DNA of 64,000 nucleotides from Okeania sp. SIO1I7 (GTDB lineage Bacteria > Cyanobacteriota > Cyanobacteriia > Cyanobacteriales > Microcoleaceae). The stretch spans positions 62,001 through 126,000 of the forward strand of contig JAAHGF010000024.1 of the NCBI GenBank assembly GCA_010672585.1, written 5' to 3'. Below the pieces are notes generated by a model. That model was given only the letters and a program-made list of their open reading frames with translations. It did no database searches and was not told the DNA's origin. Every line of letters starts with the position of its first letter. The stretch's first letter is position 1. The position numbers and the translations under genes are program-made. Positions 56,128 to 64,000 of this stretch are shown piece after piece.

Positions 56128-57267
56128 ATGAGAATAGCAGTAGCTAAGGAAACTCTGGTCGATGAATCCCGTGTAGCTTTAGTTCCCGATGTGATAGCAC
56201 GATTAGTCAAACAGGGATTAGAAATCCAGGTAGAAGCGGGTGCGGGAGAAAAGTCTTTCTTCTTTGATGGAACTTACGAACAAGCTGGAGCAAAAATAGT
56301 TTCTGACAGTGACGCCCTGTGGCGTGAAACAGATGTACTTCTAAAAATTGGGGTACTACAGGAATCAGAAATTGATAAATTACGAGAGGGTACTGTTTTA
56401 ATTAGTTTCCTCGATCCTTTAGGCAACCCTGCTATCGTCCAACGTTTAGCGGAACGGAAAATAACTGCATTCAGTATGGAGTTGATTCCTCGTACCAGTA
56501 GAGCGCAAGTTATGGATGCTTTATCTTCCCAAGCTAATATTGGTGGATATAAAGCAGTTTTGCTCGCCTCTGCTGCTTTACCCAAGTTTTTCCCAATGTT
56601 AACTACTGCAGCAGGTACAATTAAGCCTGCCAAAGTATTAGTAATGGGTGCAGGGGTTGCAGGTTTACAGGCGATCGCTACTGCTCGTCGTCTAGGTGCG
56701 GTAGTAGAAGCATTTGATATTCGTCCAGAAGTTAAAGAGCAAGTGCAAAGTTTGGGAGCAAAGTTTGTAGATGTAACTCTCCAAGAAGATACTGTTGCTG
56801 AGGGTGGTTATGCCAAAGAGCTTTCCGAGCAAGCTAAACAACACACTCGCGAAGTTCTCACCCAGCACGTTGCTGCTTCGGATATTGTAATTACTACTGC
56901 TCAAGTTCCTGGTAAAAAAGCACCATTGCTAGTAACTAAAGAAATGGTAGACCAAATGAAACCAGGTGCAGTGATAGTTGATATGGCAGCATCACAGGGT
57001 GGAAACTGTGAATGTACTGAAGCAGGCAAAGATGTACAGTGGAATGGTGTGACTATTATCGGTCCGGTCAACTTGCCAGCAACTATGCCAGTTCATGCTA
57101 GTGAATTGTATGCCAAAAATATCTCTGCTTTGCTCAAGTTGATGATTAAAGATGGAGAGCTAAATCTTGATTTTGAGGATGATATCATTGCTGGTGCTTG
57201 TGTTGCCCATGGTGGTGAAATTCGCAATCAAAGAGTCAAAAATGCTTTAGGTGTTGCTGTTAGTTAG
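56128..57267 (+). CDS. pntA: NAD(P) transhydrogenase subunit alpha, soluble part (PntA1)
   Basis: This protein of about 379 residues binds NAD(H) (domain I) in the proton-translocating transhydrogenase that couples hydride transfer from NADH to NADP to proton flow. Visible: MRIAVAKETLVDESRVALVP at the start, FSMELIPRTSRAQ, KVLVMGAGVAGLQAIATARR and LGAVVEAFDIRPEVKEQV, and VDMAASQGGNCE. The ATG at 56128 is chosen because AAGGAG precedes it; the GTG at 56095 lacks a site. It heads the pntA-pntA2-pntB operon. Confidence 0.95.
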   Translation: MRIAVAKETLVDESRVALVPDVIARLVKQGLEIQVEAGAGEKSFFFDGTYEQAGAKIVSDSDALWRETDVLLKIGVLQESEIDKLREGTVLISFLDPLGNPAIVQRLAERKITAFSMELIPRTSRAQVMDALSSQANIGGYKAVLLASAALPKFFPMLTTAAGTIKPAKVLVMGAGVAGLQAIATARRLGAVVEAFDIRPEVKEQVQSLGAKFVDVTLQEDTVAEGGYAKELSEQAKQHTREVLTQHVAASDIVITTAQVPGKKAPLLVTKEMVDQMKPGAVIVDMAASQGGNCECTEAGKDVQWNGVTIIGPVNLPATMPVHASELYAKNISALLKLMIKDGELNLDFEDDIIAGACVAHGGEIRNQRVKNALGVAVS

Positions 57268-57411
57268 CAGTCAGCACTCAGCAGTCAGCATTCAGCAAGA
57301 GTTTTTTCTTGTTGAGAAATCATTTAGCGTTCAGCAGGAGTATTTTTTTAAGGAATTTAAAGTCTTGCTGATGTCCTATAAATAAAGTCAAAAATCAACT
57401 GTAAAAGGACT

Positions 57412-57702
57412 ATGAGTGAAACATTAATTGCAGCTTTATTTGTATTCGTCTTGGCATCATTTGCCGGATTTGAAGTAATTAATAAAGTGCCTCCAACTCT
57501 GCATACACCCCTGATGTCTGGAGCTAATGCTATTTCAGGGATTGCAGTTTTGGGCGCACTAATTATCGCTGGTGACAAAGATTGGAATGTCACTGTAATT
57601 TTAGGTTTAATTGCTGTAGTATTTGCCACCATTAACGTAGTTGGTGGATTTTTGGTAACAGACCGGATGTTGCAAATGTTCAAGAAAAAGGAGGCTGCAT
57701 AA
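57412..57702 (+). CDS. pntA2: NAD(P) transhydrogenase subunit alpha 2 (membrane part)
   Basis: This 96-residue membrane subunit has three helices (LIAALFVFVLASFAGFEVIN; ISGIAVLGALIIAG; VTVILGLIAVVFATINVVGG). The family motif VPPTLHTPLMSGANAISGIA is present. It corresponds to the membrane segment fused to PntA in E. coli but separate in cyanobacteria. Its stop overlaps the pntB ATG by one base. Confidence 0.95.
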   Translation: MSETLIAALFVFVLASFAGFEVINKVPPTLHTPLMSGANAISGIAVLGALIIAGDKDWNVTVILGLIAVVFATINVVGGFLVTDRMLQMFKKKEAA

Positions 57703-59105
57703 TGAGCGATTTTATACCAACCGGAATCCAATTAAGCTACTTGGTAGCGGTATCCTTGTTTTTCGTGGGGCTGAAAAAGTTGGGTTCTCCAGCGACAGCT
57801 CGTAATGGTAATTTGTTGGCATCAGTGGGAATGTTGATTGCTATTGTAGCAACCCTACTAGAAAAGGAAGTAATCAACTATGAGATGATTTTGGTAGCAA
57901 TTGTTGTCGGTTCCATTATTGGAGCGATCGGTGCTTACAAAGTAGAAATGACTGATATGCCTCAAATGGTTGGTTTATTCAACGGTTTGGGTGGTGCTGC
58001 TTCTGCTATGGTGGCAGTAGGTGAGTTTTGGCGGTATTTGGCTGTTGCTCAGTCTCCTCCATTGCCTACTACTATTACAGCATTATTGGGCGTATTAATT
58101 GGTGGCGTAACTTTTACAGGTTCTGTAATTGCTTTTGCTAAACTACAGGGAATTATGAGTGGTTCTCCCATTACTTTCCCATTACAGCAACCTGTTAATG
58201 CTCTCCTATTTGGTGGGTTTATTGTTGGTAGCGTTTATCTATGCGTCACACCATTCAACTTACCCATATTTTTAGCATTGGTAGGTGTATCCCTAATATT
58301 AGGTATAATGTTTGTCATCCCCATCGGTGGTGGCGATATGCCAGTTGTGATTTCTTTGTTGAACTCATTCTCTGGACTAGCTGCTAGTGCTGCTGGTTTT
58401 GTGGTAATGAACAATATGTTGATCATCGCTGGTGCATTGGTTGGTGCTTCTGGAATTATCCTCACAGTAATTATGTGTAAGGGTATGAACCGTTCCTTGA
58501 CTAATGTACTGTTTGCTGCATTTGGTACTGGTGAAGGTGGCGGTCCTGCTGCTGCTGGTGGTACAACTGATAAGTCTGTTCGCAGTATTGACCCTGAAGA
58601 GGGTGCAATGATGTTGGGTTATGCTCGTTCTGTGGTGATTGTACCTGGTTATGGTATGGCTGTTGCTCAAGCACAACATTCTGTCCGTGAGTTGACAGAC
58701 CAGTTGGAAGGATTAGGTGTTGAGGTTAAGTATGCTATTCACCCTGTTGCAGGACGGATGCCTGGACATATGAATGTATTGTTGGCAGAAGCTAATGTGC
58801 CTTATCCTCAGTTATATGATATGGATGACATTAATCCTCAGTTTGACCAGGCAGATGTAGCTTTGGTAATTGGGGCTAATGATGTTGTCAACCCAGCGGC
58901 GCGTGCAGATCAGAATAGTCCAATTTATGGAATGCCCATTCTTGATGTTGATAAGGCCAAGCATACTATTGTGATTAAGCGCGGTCTCAGCACTGGTTTT
59001 GCTGGTGTGGACAATGATTTGTTCTACAAGGATAAAACTATGATGCTGTTTGGCAGTGCTAAGGATATGGTTGCTAAGTTGGTTTCTGAGGTTAAGCAAC
59101 TTTAA
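57702..59105 (+). CDS. pntB: NAD(P) transhydrogenase subunit beta (PntB)
   Basis: This 467-residue protein combines the membrane domain II and the NADP(H)-binding domain III. It has about eight or nine helices in the first 280 residues (MVGLFNGLGGAASAMVAVGE, ISLLNSFSGLAASAAGFVVM). The soluble domain then reads VVIVPGYGMAVAQAQHSVRE, IHPVAGRMPGHMNVLLAEAN, and GANDVVNPAARADQNSPIYG. This completes the operon and is followed by a hairpin at 59135-59172. Confidence 0.96.
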   Translation: MSDFIPTGIQLSYLVAVSLFFVGLKKLGSPATARNGNLLASVGMLIAIVATLLEKEVINYEMILVAIVVGSIIGAIGAYKVEMTDMPQMVGLFNGLGGAASAMVAVGEFWRYLAVAQSPPLPTTITALLGVLIGGVTFTGSVIAFAKLQGIMSGSPITFPLQQPVNALLFGGFIVGSVYLCVTPFNLPIFLALVGVSLILGIMFVIPIGGGDMPVVISLLNSFSGLAASAAGFVVMNNMLIIAGALVGASGIILTVIMCKGMNRSLTNVLFAAFGTGEGGGPAAAGGTTDKSVRSIDPEEGAMMLGYARSVVIVPGYGMAVAQAQHSVRELTDQLEGLGVEVKYAIHPVAGRMPGHMNVLLAEANVPYPQLYDMDDINPQFDQADVALVIGANDVVNPAARADQNSPIYGMPILDVDKAKHTIVIKRGLSTGFAGVDNDLFYKDKTMMLFGSAKDMVAKLVSEVKQL

Positions 59106-59134
59106 TTCGGGGTCTTAAAATTAAATTTAGCTGT

Positions 59135-59172
59135 GGTAAGCGAACTATAATATTTTTCTCAAGTCGCTTACC
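59135..59172 (+). terminator. Hairpin after pntB
   Basis: GGTAAGCGA (59135-59143) and TCGCTTACC (59164-59172) form 9-bp perfect arms around a 20-nt T-rich loop, 30 bp past the pntB stop. There is no strong T-tract afterwards, so it is either a weak terminator or an mRNA-stabilising structure. Confidence 0.5.
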
Positions 59173-59180
59173 TCTAATCT

Positions 59181-59426
59181 AGGGCTTGCTGAAAAAGTCT
59201 TATGGGTGAGGGTAGGAGACAGGAGACAACCCACCCCTAGCCCCTCCCCCGACCGTGGAGGGGAAGACAACCCACCCCTCGCCCCTCCCCCTCCCAGGAG
59301 GGGAGAAATGGGAATGTAGAGGAGATAGGAGCGCGCGTTTTGTCAATTTGGGATTTTTCTGCCCAACTATGCGCCTAAAATACGCTCCTAGCATGAGCAT
59401 GAAGAGCCGAAAACCAGGCACTTTTG
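59181..59426 (+). mobile_element. MITE-2 copy, right end missing
   Basis: It begins AGGGCTTGCTGAAAAAGTC and contains the same CTATGCGCCTAAAATAC core and GAAAACCAGGCACTTTT as the full copy. After about 59426 the similarity stops, so the right terminus has been lost. Confidence 0.7.
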
Positions 59427-59562
59427 ATACTGAGCATTGTTCATTTAGCAATGCTCATTTTAAGTTTTAGAGAGAAAATCATTTTTCATTATTTAGGAAT
59501 TTAGGGTTGAAAATTTCTCCATTGCTTGCTTTACAAACTTACTTGGTCATTTTCTCGTCTTA

Positions 59563-59709
59563 TATCATGTCCGGATAATTAGTCATCAAAAACTTTCTCC
59601 TTTTCCTCCTGTTTCTTCTTGTTTCTTCTTCTTTCTTCCCTCCTGACTCCTGACTCGGTCCTCCTGAGGACTCCGTAGTTTATTTATAACTGTTCAACCG
59701 GACATGATA
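59563..59709. mobile_element. MITE-1 copy 7
   Basis: It begins TATCATGTCCGGATAATTAG and ends AACCGGACATGATA. The flanks are TTA on the left and TGA on the right, an imperfect duplication. The interior is CTCCTGA-type heptamers. Confidence 0.82.
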
Positions 59710-59885
59710 TGAAAATATTTTCAAAAAAGTCTCTGAATATAAATATCTATATGTGCTATTATAGAATGCGAGAATAAATTCGGTTATAATGTTTGTTTAT
59801 ATTGAGGGCTACTTTCCTGTCGCTATTGACAAGCTTCTCTCCGAAATCTAAATCTCTACAAAAATCTTAATTTTGGAGACTATCT

Positions 59886-60182
59886 ATGTCAATTTATGTA
59901 GGCAACTTATCCTACGAGGTCACGACAGATGACCTATCTGAGGTTTTTAAGGAATATGGTTCTGTAAAACGGGTTCATTTACCAACTGACCGTGAAACAG
60001 GACGCATTCGTGGTTTTGGATTCGTGGAAATGGATACCGAAGAAGAAGAAGAAGCGGCTATTGCGGCACTTGATGGTGCTGAGTGGATGAGTCGCGAAAT
60101 AAAAGTTAACAAAGCCAAGCCACGGGAGGAAAGACCTTCCTTTGGTGGTGGTGGTCGCAGAAACAACTCTCGTCGCTACTAA
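59886..60182 (+). CDS. rbp: Single-RRM RNA-binding protein (cyanobacterial Rbp)
   Basis: 98 residues. One RRM carries RNP2 (IYVGNLSYEV) near the start and RNP1 (RGFGFVEM) at about residues 42-49, followed by a short glycine/arginine-rich tail (FGGGGRRNNSRRY). Such proteins are cold-inducible or mRNA-localising in cyanobacteria. TTGGAGAC precedes the ATG. A perfect hairpin follows the gene. Repeats upstream reach within 180 bp. Confidence 0.93.
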   Translation: MSIYVGNLSYEVTTDDLSEVFKEYGSVKRVHLPTDRETGRIRGFGFVEMDTEEEEEAAIAALDGAEWMSREIKVNKAKPREERPSFGGGGRRNNSRRY

Positions 60183-60207
60183 TTTAATTCATTTTCATTA
60201 AAACCTA

Positions 60208-60238
60208 ATTATAGGACTTAGTGTTTAGCTCCTATAAT
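60208..60238 (+). terminator. Hairpin after the RRM gene
   Basis: ATTATAGGA (60208-60216) and TCCTATAAT (60230-60238) form perfect 9-bp arms with a 13-nt loop, 26 bp past the stop. There is no long T-tract; terminator or stability function is likely. Confidence 0.55.
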
Positions 60239-60442
60239 TATCAAGAAAAAATTTAGGTAGGGGAAGCATCGGATTAACAAAGTGCAGAATTTTGAATTGA
60301 ATTCTGTAATTTTTGTGTGTTTCGGAAGTCCATTGAGTACCCCCTACCAAATCTTAATTTTTGTTAGTCTTGAATGAGTGACGAGTCTTAAATGTCTGCT
60401 CATTCATCATTCTTCCTGTCTACTAACTCATAATATCCTTCT

Positions 60443-61114
60443 TCAAGATTTCCAATTGACAAAACGGGTATAAAAATAAGCGATCGCCTCTCCAACAACA
60501 GTCCGCATACCTGCACTAGACTCCCACCATCTATTAGGATTATAACCTTTAGGCTCAAGACCAATCACGCCTACCTGAATATCTGGACTAAAAACATTTC
60601 GATAAATCATCCAGCTACGGCGAGCGTGAGGTCCTAAAGTATAGATATTGATAGAGTCTACTTTGAGATTAGAAGTTGCTAGCCATTCTTTAACCGCAAT
60701 AGCAGAGGCAGCAGTGCGATACTTAACCACTTGAGGAGTAGGTATTGCAACAACTCGGTCTGGATCGACACCCAAGGCAATTAAAGTTGCGGCTGTTAGT
60801 TCGGCAAAGTTATTATATTCTGATAGATAATATCCCTTACCTATGGGCGAACCTGTGGTAATTAATTTTTGATAAGCACCTTGATGAAATTCAGCGATCG
60901 CTAATTTTACTGCATAGTCAGACATCCAACCTTCTACTATTAGTATATCTGCTTCTATGGGGGAGGTTACTGCTAAGAATGAATAAATATTAAAGCAGCA
61001 AATCGCAATTAGAAAGATAATTAATCCTAGAATTAATATCCATTTCTGGATTGTTAAAATTAATTTTTGCTGCCATTGTAAGAAAATGTTTTTTGGATAC
61101 ATTGAAGTCATCAA
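60443..61114 (-). CDS. YdcF/SanA-like (DUF218) membrane-anchored protein
   Basis: 223 residues. An N-terminal membrane helix (WILILGLIIFLIAICCFNIY) precedes a DUF218 domain: EADILIVEGWMSDYAVKLAI, YQKLITTGSPIGKGYYLSEY, and DRVVAIPTPQVVKYRTAASA. Family members act in envelope biogenesis or on nucleotides; the specific role is not known. The start is uncertain among three ATGs within 5 codons. Confidence 0.8.
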   Translation of the reverse strand: MMTSMYPKNIFLQWQQKLILTIQKWILILGLIIFLIAICCFNIYSFLAVTSPIEADILIVEGWMSDYAVKLAIAEFHQGAYQKLITTGSPIGKGYYLSEYNNFAELTAATLIALGVDPDRVVAIPTPQVVKYRTAASAIAVKEWLATSNLKVDSINIYTLGPHARRSWMIYRNVFSPDIQVGVIGLEPKGYNPNRWWESSAGMRTVVGEAIAYFYTRFVNWKS

Positions 61115-61320
61115 CTAATAAGTAAAGAAGAAAGAAAGTAATAGATTATAGATAACACTCAATCCGGTCAATAAAACAGATTTATAATGTTTTTCCTGTT
61201 CTTTACTCTTGACCTTTATAAGTAATTTATTTAAACTGGATTTTAGATAACTATTATCTACTAAACAAGACTCAATCTTCTTCACTTAACTTCAGTAATA
61301 TTTACTGTTAATAGCTCTTT

Positions 61321-61989
61321 CTAGCTATGAGCTACTTCTTCCTGTTTTTTGTGTAAATAGTCAAAAACACTCTTATCACCAATGTCTGGAGGTATTGCTT
61401 GAAATAACTTTCGGATAGCAAAAACTATAAAAAGAAACGCCCAAATTCCCAATAAAAACTCTTTGACTTCAAGTAATAAAAAGCCAGCTAGATGAGATAG
61501 GAGTAAGAAAGGTACTAAAGGTGTGAGGAATTTTGTTTCTAGGCGGTTAAAACAAAAAGCTTCTTTGAAATAAATACCAGTCAAGGCAGCAAAGGTAAAA
61601 CCAATACCCAAAATGGTAATTGGATTAGTGTACACTACTAAGAACAGGGGCTGAGTACTGTTAATTGCTAAGATTACTGTAGTAATAGTCCCTATAATCC
61701 AAAATACCTGGAGTAGTCGGTGTAAAATGGCCATATAGATATGGATAGTGGCTAAACTTAGACCTAAAGCTAGACAAAAACAGCCATAGATAGGTGTTAG
61801 TGCTTTAATCACTGCTGGGTTGTTGCCTTGCCATAGGACTAAGGTGCTGCCTAGTGCAAAACTAAGGGCAGCTATCATCAGGCCACTACGGTAAATAATG
61901 ACACTAAGGCGATCGCTTTTTGTGATAGTAAATTCTCCAAAATGTCCTTGATAAACTATGGGTTCTGGGGATTGTAGTATTTGTGTCAT
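61321..61989 (-). CDS. DUF2301 integral membrane protein
   Basis: 222 residues with six or seven predicted membrane helices. The N-terminal signature VYQGHFGEFTITKSDRLSVI is typical of cyanobacterial DUF2301 proteins. The family is also found in plastid-bearing organisms and its function is unknown. It is convergent with nothing nearby and lies 86 bp from the divergent CcbP-like gene. Confidence 0.88.
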   Translation of the reverse strand: MTQILQSPEPIVYQGHFGEFTITKSDRLSVIIYRSGLMIAALSFALGSTLVLWQGNNPAVIKALTPIYGCFCLALGLSLATIHIYMAILHRLLQVFWIIGTITTVILAINSTQPLFLVVYTNPITILGIGFTFAALTGIYFKEAFCFNRLETKFLTPLVPFLLLSHLAGFLLLEVKEFLLGIWAFLFIVFAIRKLFQAIPPDIGDKSVFDYLHKKQEEVAHS

Positions 61990-62075
61990 AATTTACTCCT
62001 AAAGAAATATAGATCGACTGATTTTTTTTACTTATAGATATTTTTAATCATAAACCTGGATAAGGGGAGAACTTC

Positions 62076-62702
62076 ATGCCAAAATCTAATCAAAAACAAA
62101 ATAAAAATAAGTCTCAACCTGATACCAGAAAACTCAAACCAATTGAAATTGATGAGACTATTATATCAGGGAAAACTGGTAAGTTGAATAATGGAGAAAA
62201 TATAACTATTAGTGTACCTATTGAGGATTTTTTACAGCAGATCGGTGCTTTTCAAGGGATGGCAGAAGAATATGAAGCACAACAAATTAATTTAGAAGTT
62301 TTTGAGCAAAAGTTAGAGGAAATTTTCAATACAAGTAATTTAAAAGTTAATCAAAGTAATTTAAAAAAATATTTTAAATATCTCAAGCAAAATATTGATT
62401 TTCCTTGTTTAGTGACAGGAATAGAAGAATTTGACTGGGAAGAACATTATACTATAGGTCCAGGAAGTCAAAAAGAATATCAAAAGCTGAAGAAGAAAAA
62501 ACCATCTTATACAGATGTGTTTAATCTGCTAAAATTAGATGATAAATTAGATTTAGAGTATGGAATTTTAGCAGAATTGGAGCGCACTACAGATAGTCAA
62601 AAATTTACATTGCCACTAGCTGAGTTAGAAGCTGTTATGGAAGATTCTGAGAATGCTGAATTGTTAGAGGATTATTCTATGTGGTTTTATACTTATCTAT
62701 AG
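62076..62702 (+). CDS. CcbP-like (calcium-binding) protein with extra N-terminal domain
   Basis: This acidic 208-residue protein has a C-terminal half (about 105-208) resembling the cyanobacterial calcium-binding protein family CcbP: YFKYLKQNIDFPCLVTGIEE, FDWEEHYTIGPGSQKEYQKL, then LPLAELEAVMEDSENAELLE and DYSMWF. The N-terminal half is lysine/asparagine-rich and helical. The CcbP assignment is by pattern memory and is moderately sure. AAGGGGAG precedes the ATG. Confidence 0.6.
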   Translation: MPKSNQKQNKNKSQPDTRKLKPIEIDETIISGKTGKLNNGENITISVPIEDFLQQIGAFQGMAEEYEAQQINLEVFEQKLEEIFNTSNLKVNQSNLKKYFKYLKQNIDFPCLVTGIEEFDWEEHYTIGPGSQKEYQKLKKKKPSYTDVFNLLKLDDKLDLEYGILAELERTTDSQKFTLPLAELEAVMEDSENAELLEDYSMWFYTYL

Positions 62703-63276
62703 AAAGAAAAATTTTCGTTGCCCTAAAGCGCCAGCAATTTCAGTTATCAGTTATCAGTTAGCCTCCTGCGGGGGAACTGGGCTAACAGTACCTATGCAAT
62801 AAGGAGGGTTGAAATAAGGAATATTCTCTTTCTCTTGGTCGATTAGATATGGCTCCGAGACCTCGCCATCTCTCGACCGCTTTTTATCCCCTTAAAAGGG
62901 GAGGCGCATACCCAAAATTTTTCGGTAAAAGTATATATAACGTCATGTTAGAATGGGTTAGTTATATTAATTTAGTTTAATTTAATATGAGGTTACATAG
63001 AATAAAGATTTCCAGAATAATTGATTGTAGATAAAGACTGATAAATTAATGAATTTCATAATTATATGCAGGTTCACATAATATTGGTATATTCAAAATT
63101 CTAATATATTTAGGATTACCTATAGCACGCACATGGGGCGCGGACATTTATAAATGCTCAAAGTTAGTCAGTGATTACTTCTGACTTCTGACTTCTGTAC
63201 GTCGCCAATTCGACGGCTCCCCTATGTGCGTAGCGCTATAACTTCCTTGATTGAGTAGTAATTTTCTTGTTAATTT
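62703..63276. repeat. Repeat region before the spermidine synthase 3' end
   Basis: Bases 62755-62790 contain a TCAGTTATCAGTT heptamer-type array with a GCCTCCTGCGGGGGAAC insert. Bases 62880-62905 hold a CCCCTTAAAAGGGG hairpin. Bases 63121-63240 form a TATAGCRC inverted-repeat element with CTTCTGA heptamers. No gene is seen. Confidence 0.55.
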
Positions 63277-64000
63277 TCAATCTTCTGAAATCTGAATAGA
63301 CTTTGGTGGAGATTTCAAAGTATATATCTGAGTTTCTGTGGCGATCGCCTGTCGTACATTCAAAGGTATTTGCAACATTCCCAACAAAGAAATACCATCC
63401 ATAACTTTTAAACCACCGATAGTTTTTTCTGCTAACAAAAGGTCTACTTTTTCTGGGTTTGGTGTAGAGGAAATTTCTTGCTGAGAAGCAATAACAAATC
63501 CTAATGGAGTTCCATAACTGGTAGAATAAGCTTCTACAGAATGAGCATAATTAAACACTGTCTGTAAAGTTTTAACCACAGGGACATGAAGATACATTTC
63601 AGCAGGAGAAATTGAGCCTGCTTGTATCATAAAAACTCCATCAGGAGACAAATTTTGATTAATTTTTTGAAAGTATTCCTGAGTAAATAAGGGAAAAGAT
63701 AGACCAGACTCAATAGGGTCTGTCAGATCGGAAATAATCACGTCCCAAGTTTCTGAAGAAGAGTTCAAAAAATTCTGCGCATCATCAATAATTAATTCTA
63801 CCCGGGGGTCTTCAAAAGAATTTTGGTGCATTTCTGGTAAATACTTTTTGCAGGCGTCTACTACTTCGCCATCTATATCAACCATAACTAATTTTTCTAC
63901 AGTTTTCCAGCGTAATACTTCTCGTAATGTTGCTCCTTCTGCACCTCCAAGCACTAAGACTTTGCGTGGGGACCCATGAAAAATCATTGCTGGATGTACT
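63277..64000 (-). CDS. speE: Spermidine synthase (polyamine aminopropyltransferase), N-terminus outside window
   Basis: About 240 residues of SpeE are visible; the frame continues to the window edge (VHPAMIFHGSPRKVLVLGG), so the N-terminal part is missing. The SAM/dcSAM-binding segment VLVLGGAEGATLREVLRWKT then VMVDIDGEVVDACKKYLPEM, and the catalytic aspartate region IISDLTDPIESGLSFPLFT, are clear. The C-terminal 40 residues are less conserved. It transfers aminopropyl from decarboxylated SAM to putrescine. Confidence 0.88.
   Translation of the reverse strand, partial: VHPAMIFHGSPRKVLVLGGAEGATLREVLRWKTVEKLVMVDIDGEVVDACKKYLPEMHQNSFEDPRVELIIDDAQNFLNSSSETWDVIISDLTDPIESGLSFPLFTQEYFQKINQNLSPDGVFMIQAGSISPAEMYLHVPVVKTLQTVFNYAHSVEAYSTSYGTPLGFVIASQQEISSTPNPEKVDLLLAEKTIGGLKVMDGISLLGMLQIPLNVRQAIATETQIYTLKSPPKSIQISED

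Overview
The window is chromosomal DNA from a filamentous-type cyanobacterium. The evidence is photosystem I subunit PsaD, Ycf46, a PaO-like Rieske oxygenase, DUF2973/DUF2605, DUF2301 and DUF2808 proteins, a three-gene pnt transhydrogenase, a cyanobacterial short RRM protein, and many HIP1 octamers (GCGATCGC, roughly one per 3 kb). The DNA looks AT-rich by eye. Intergenic space is large and full of heptameric tandem repeats and MITE-like elements, as in large-genome marine or mat-forming Oscillatoriales. A Trichodesmium/Okeania-like relative is possible, but genus is inference only.

Layout. 0.5-3.6 kb (minus): a bufferin-type RiPP cluster, with a DUF2282 precursor (BufA1), a DUF692/MNIO enzyme (BufB) and a DUF2063 partner (BufC). 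4.0-5.4 kb: a Rieske oxygenase. 5.8-9.3 kb: an HxlR regulator divergent from an enoyl-CoA hydratase/LLM flavin oxidoreductase/SDR operon that looks acquired. 9.7-17.2 kb: accessory genes (DUF4437 cupin, small unknown, quinone-oxidoreductase-like ADH, alpha/beta hydrolase, SDR) mixed with IS200/IS605 debris, including a chimeric pseudogene joining a TnpB tail to a second copy of half the ADH. 17.5-28.3 kb: an LTXXQ-repeat protein, trpE, psaD, a STAS protein, a DICT/GAF histidine kinase, the DUF2973/DUF2605 pair and glyoxalase II. 28.7-37.2 kb: a small conserved protein, a truncated glycosyltransferase, a polysaccharide deacetylase, CmoB and a large PAS/GAF-like protein.

38.2-41.9 kb (plus) carries ffh, rpsP, khpA and phoH. 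42-48 kb has an unknown protein, two gene fragments, fur with a good promoter and Fur-box candidate, a peptidoglycan-binding repeat protein, a 58-aa membrane peptide and an SH3 protein. 48.5-54.2 kb (minus) is the rpmH-rnpA-PH-yidC-khpB-yceD block followed by a methyltransferase and ycf46, coupling ribosome, tRNA-processing and membrane-insertion functions. 56.1-59.1 kb is the pntA-pntA2-pntB operon. The end holds an RRM protein, a YdcF-like protein, a DUF2301 protein, a CcbP-like protein and the 3' part of a spermidine synthase running off the right edge.

The most informative signals outside known genes are the mobile micro-elements. One MITE family (TIR TATCATGTCCGG, seven copies) has inserted at TTA/TAA and duplicated it. 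Three of the seven copies sit inside two other repeat families, which gives element boundaries and relative ages from this window alone. A second family (TIR AGGGYTTGCTGA) shows 4-bp duplications. Simple repeats of many sequences share a 7-bp period and have entered the ends of two genes.
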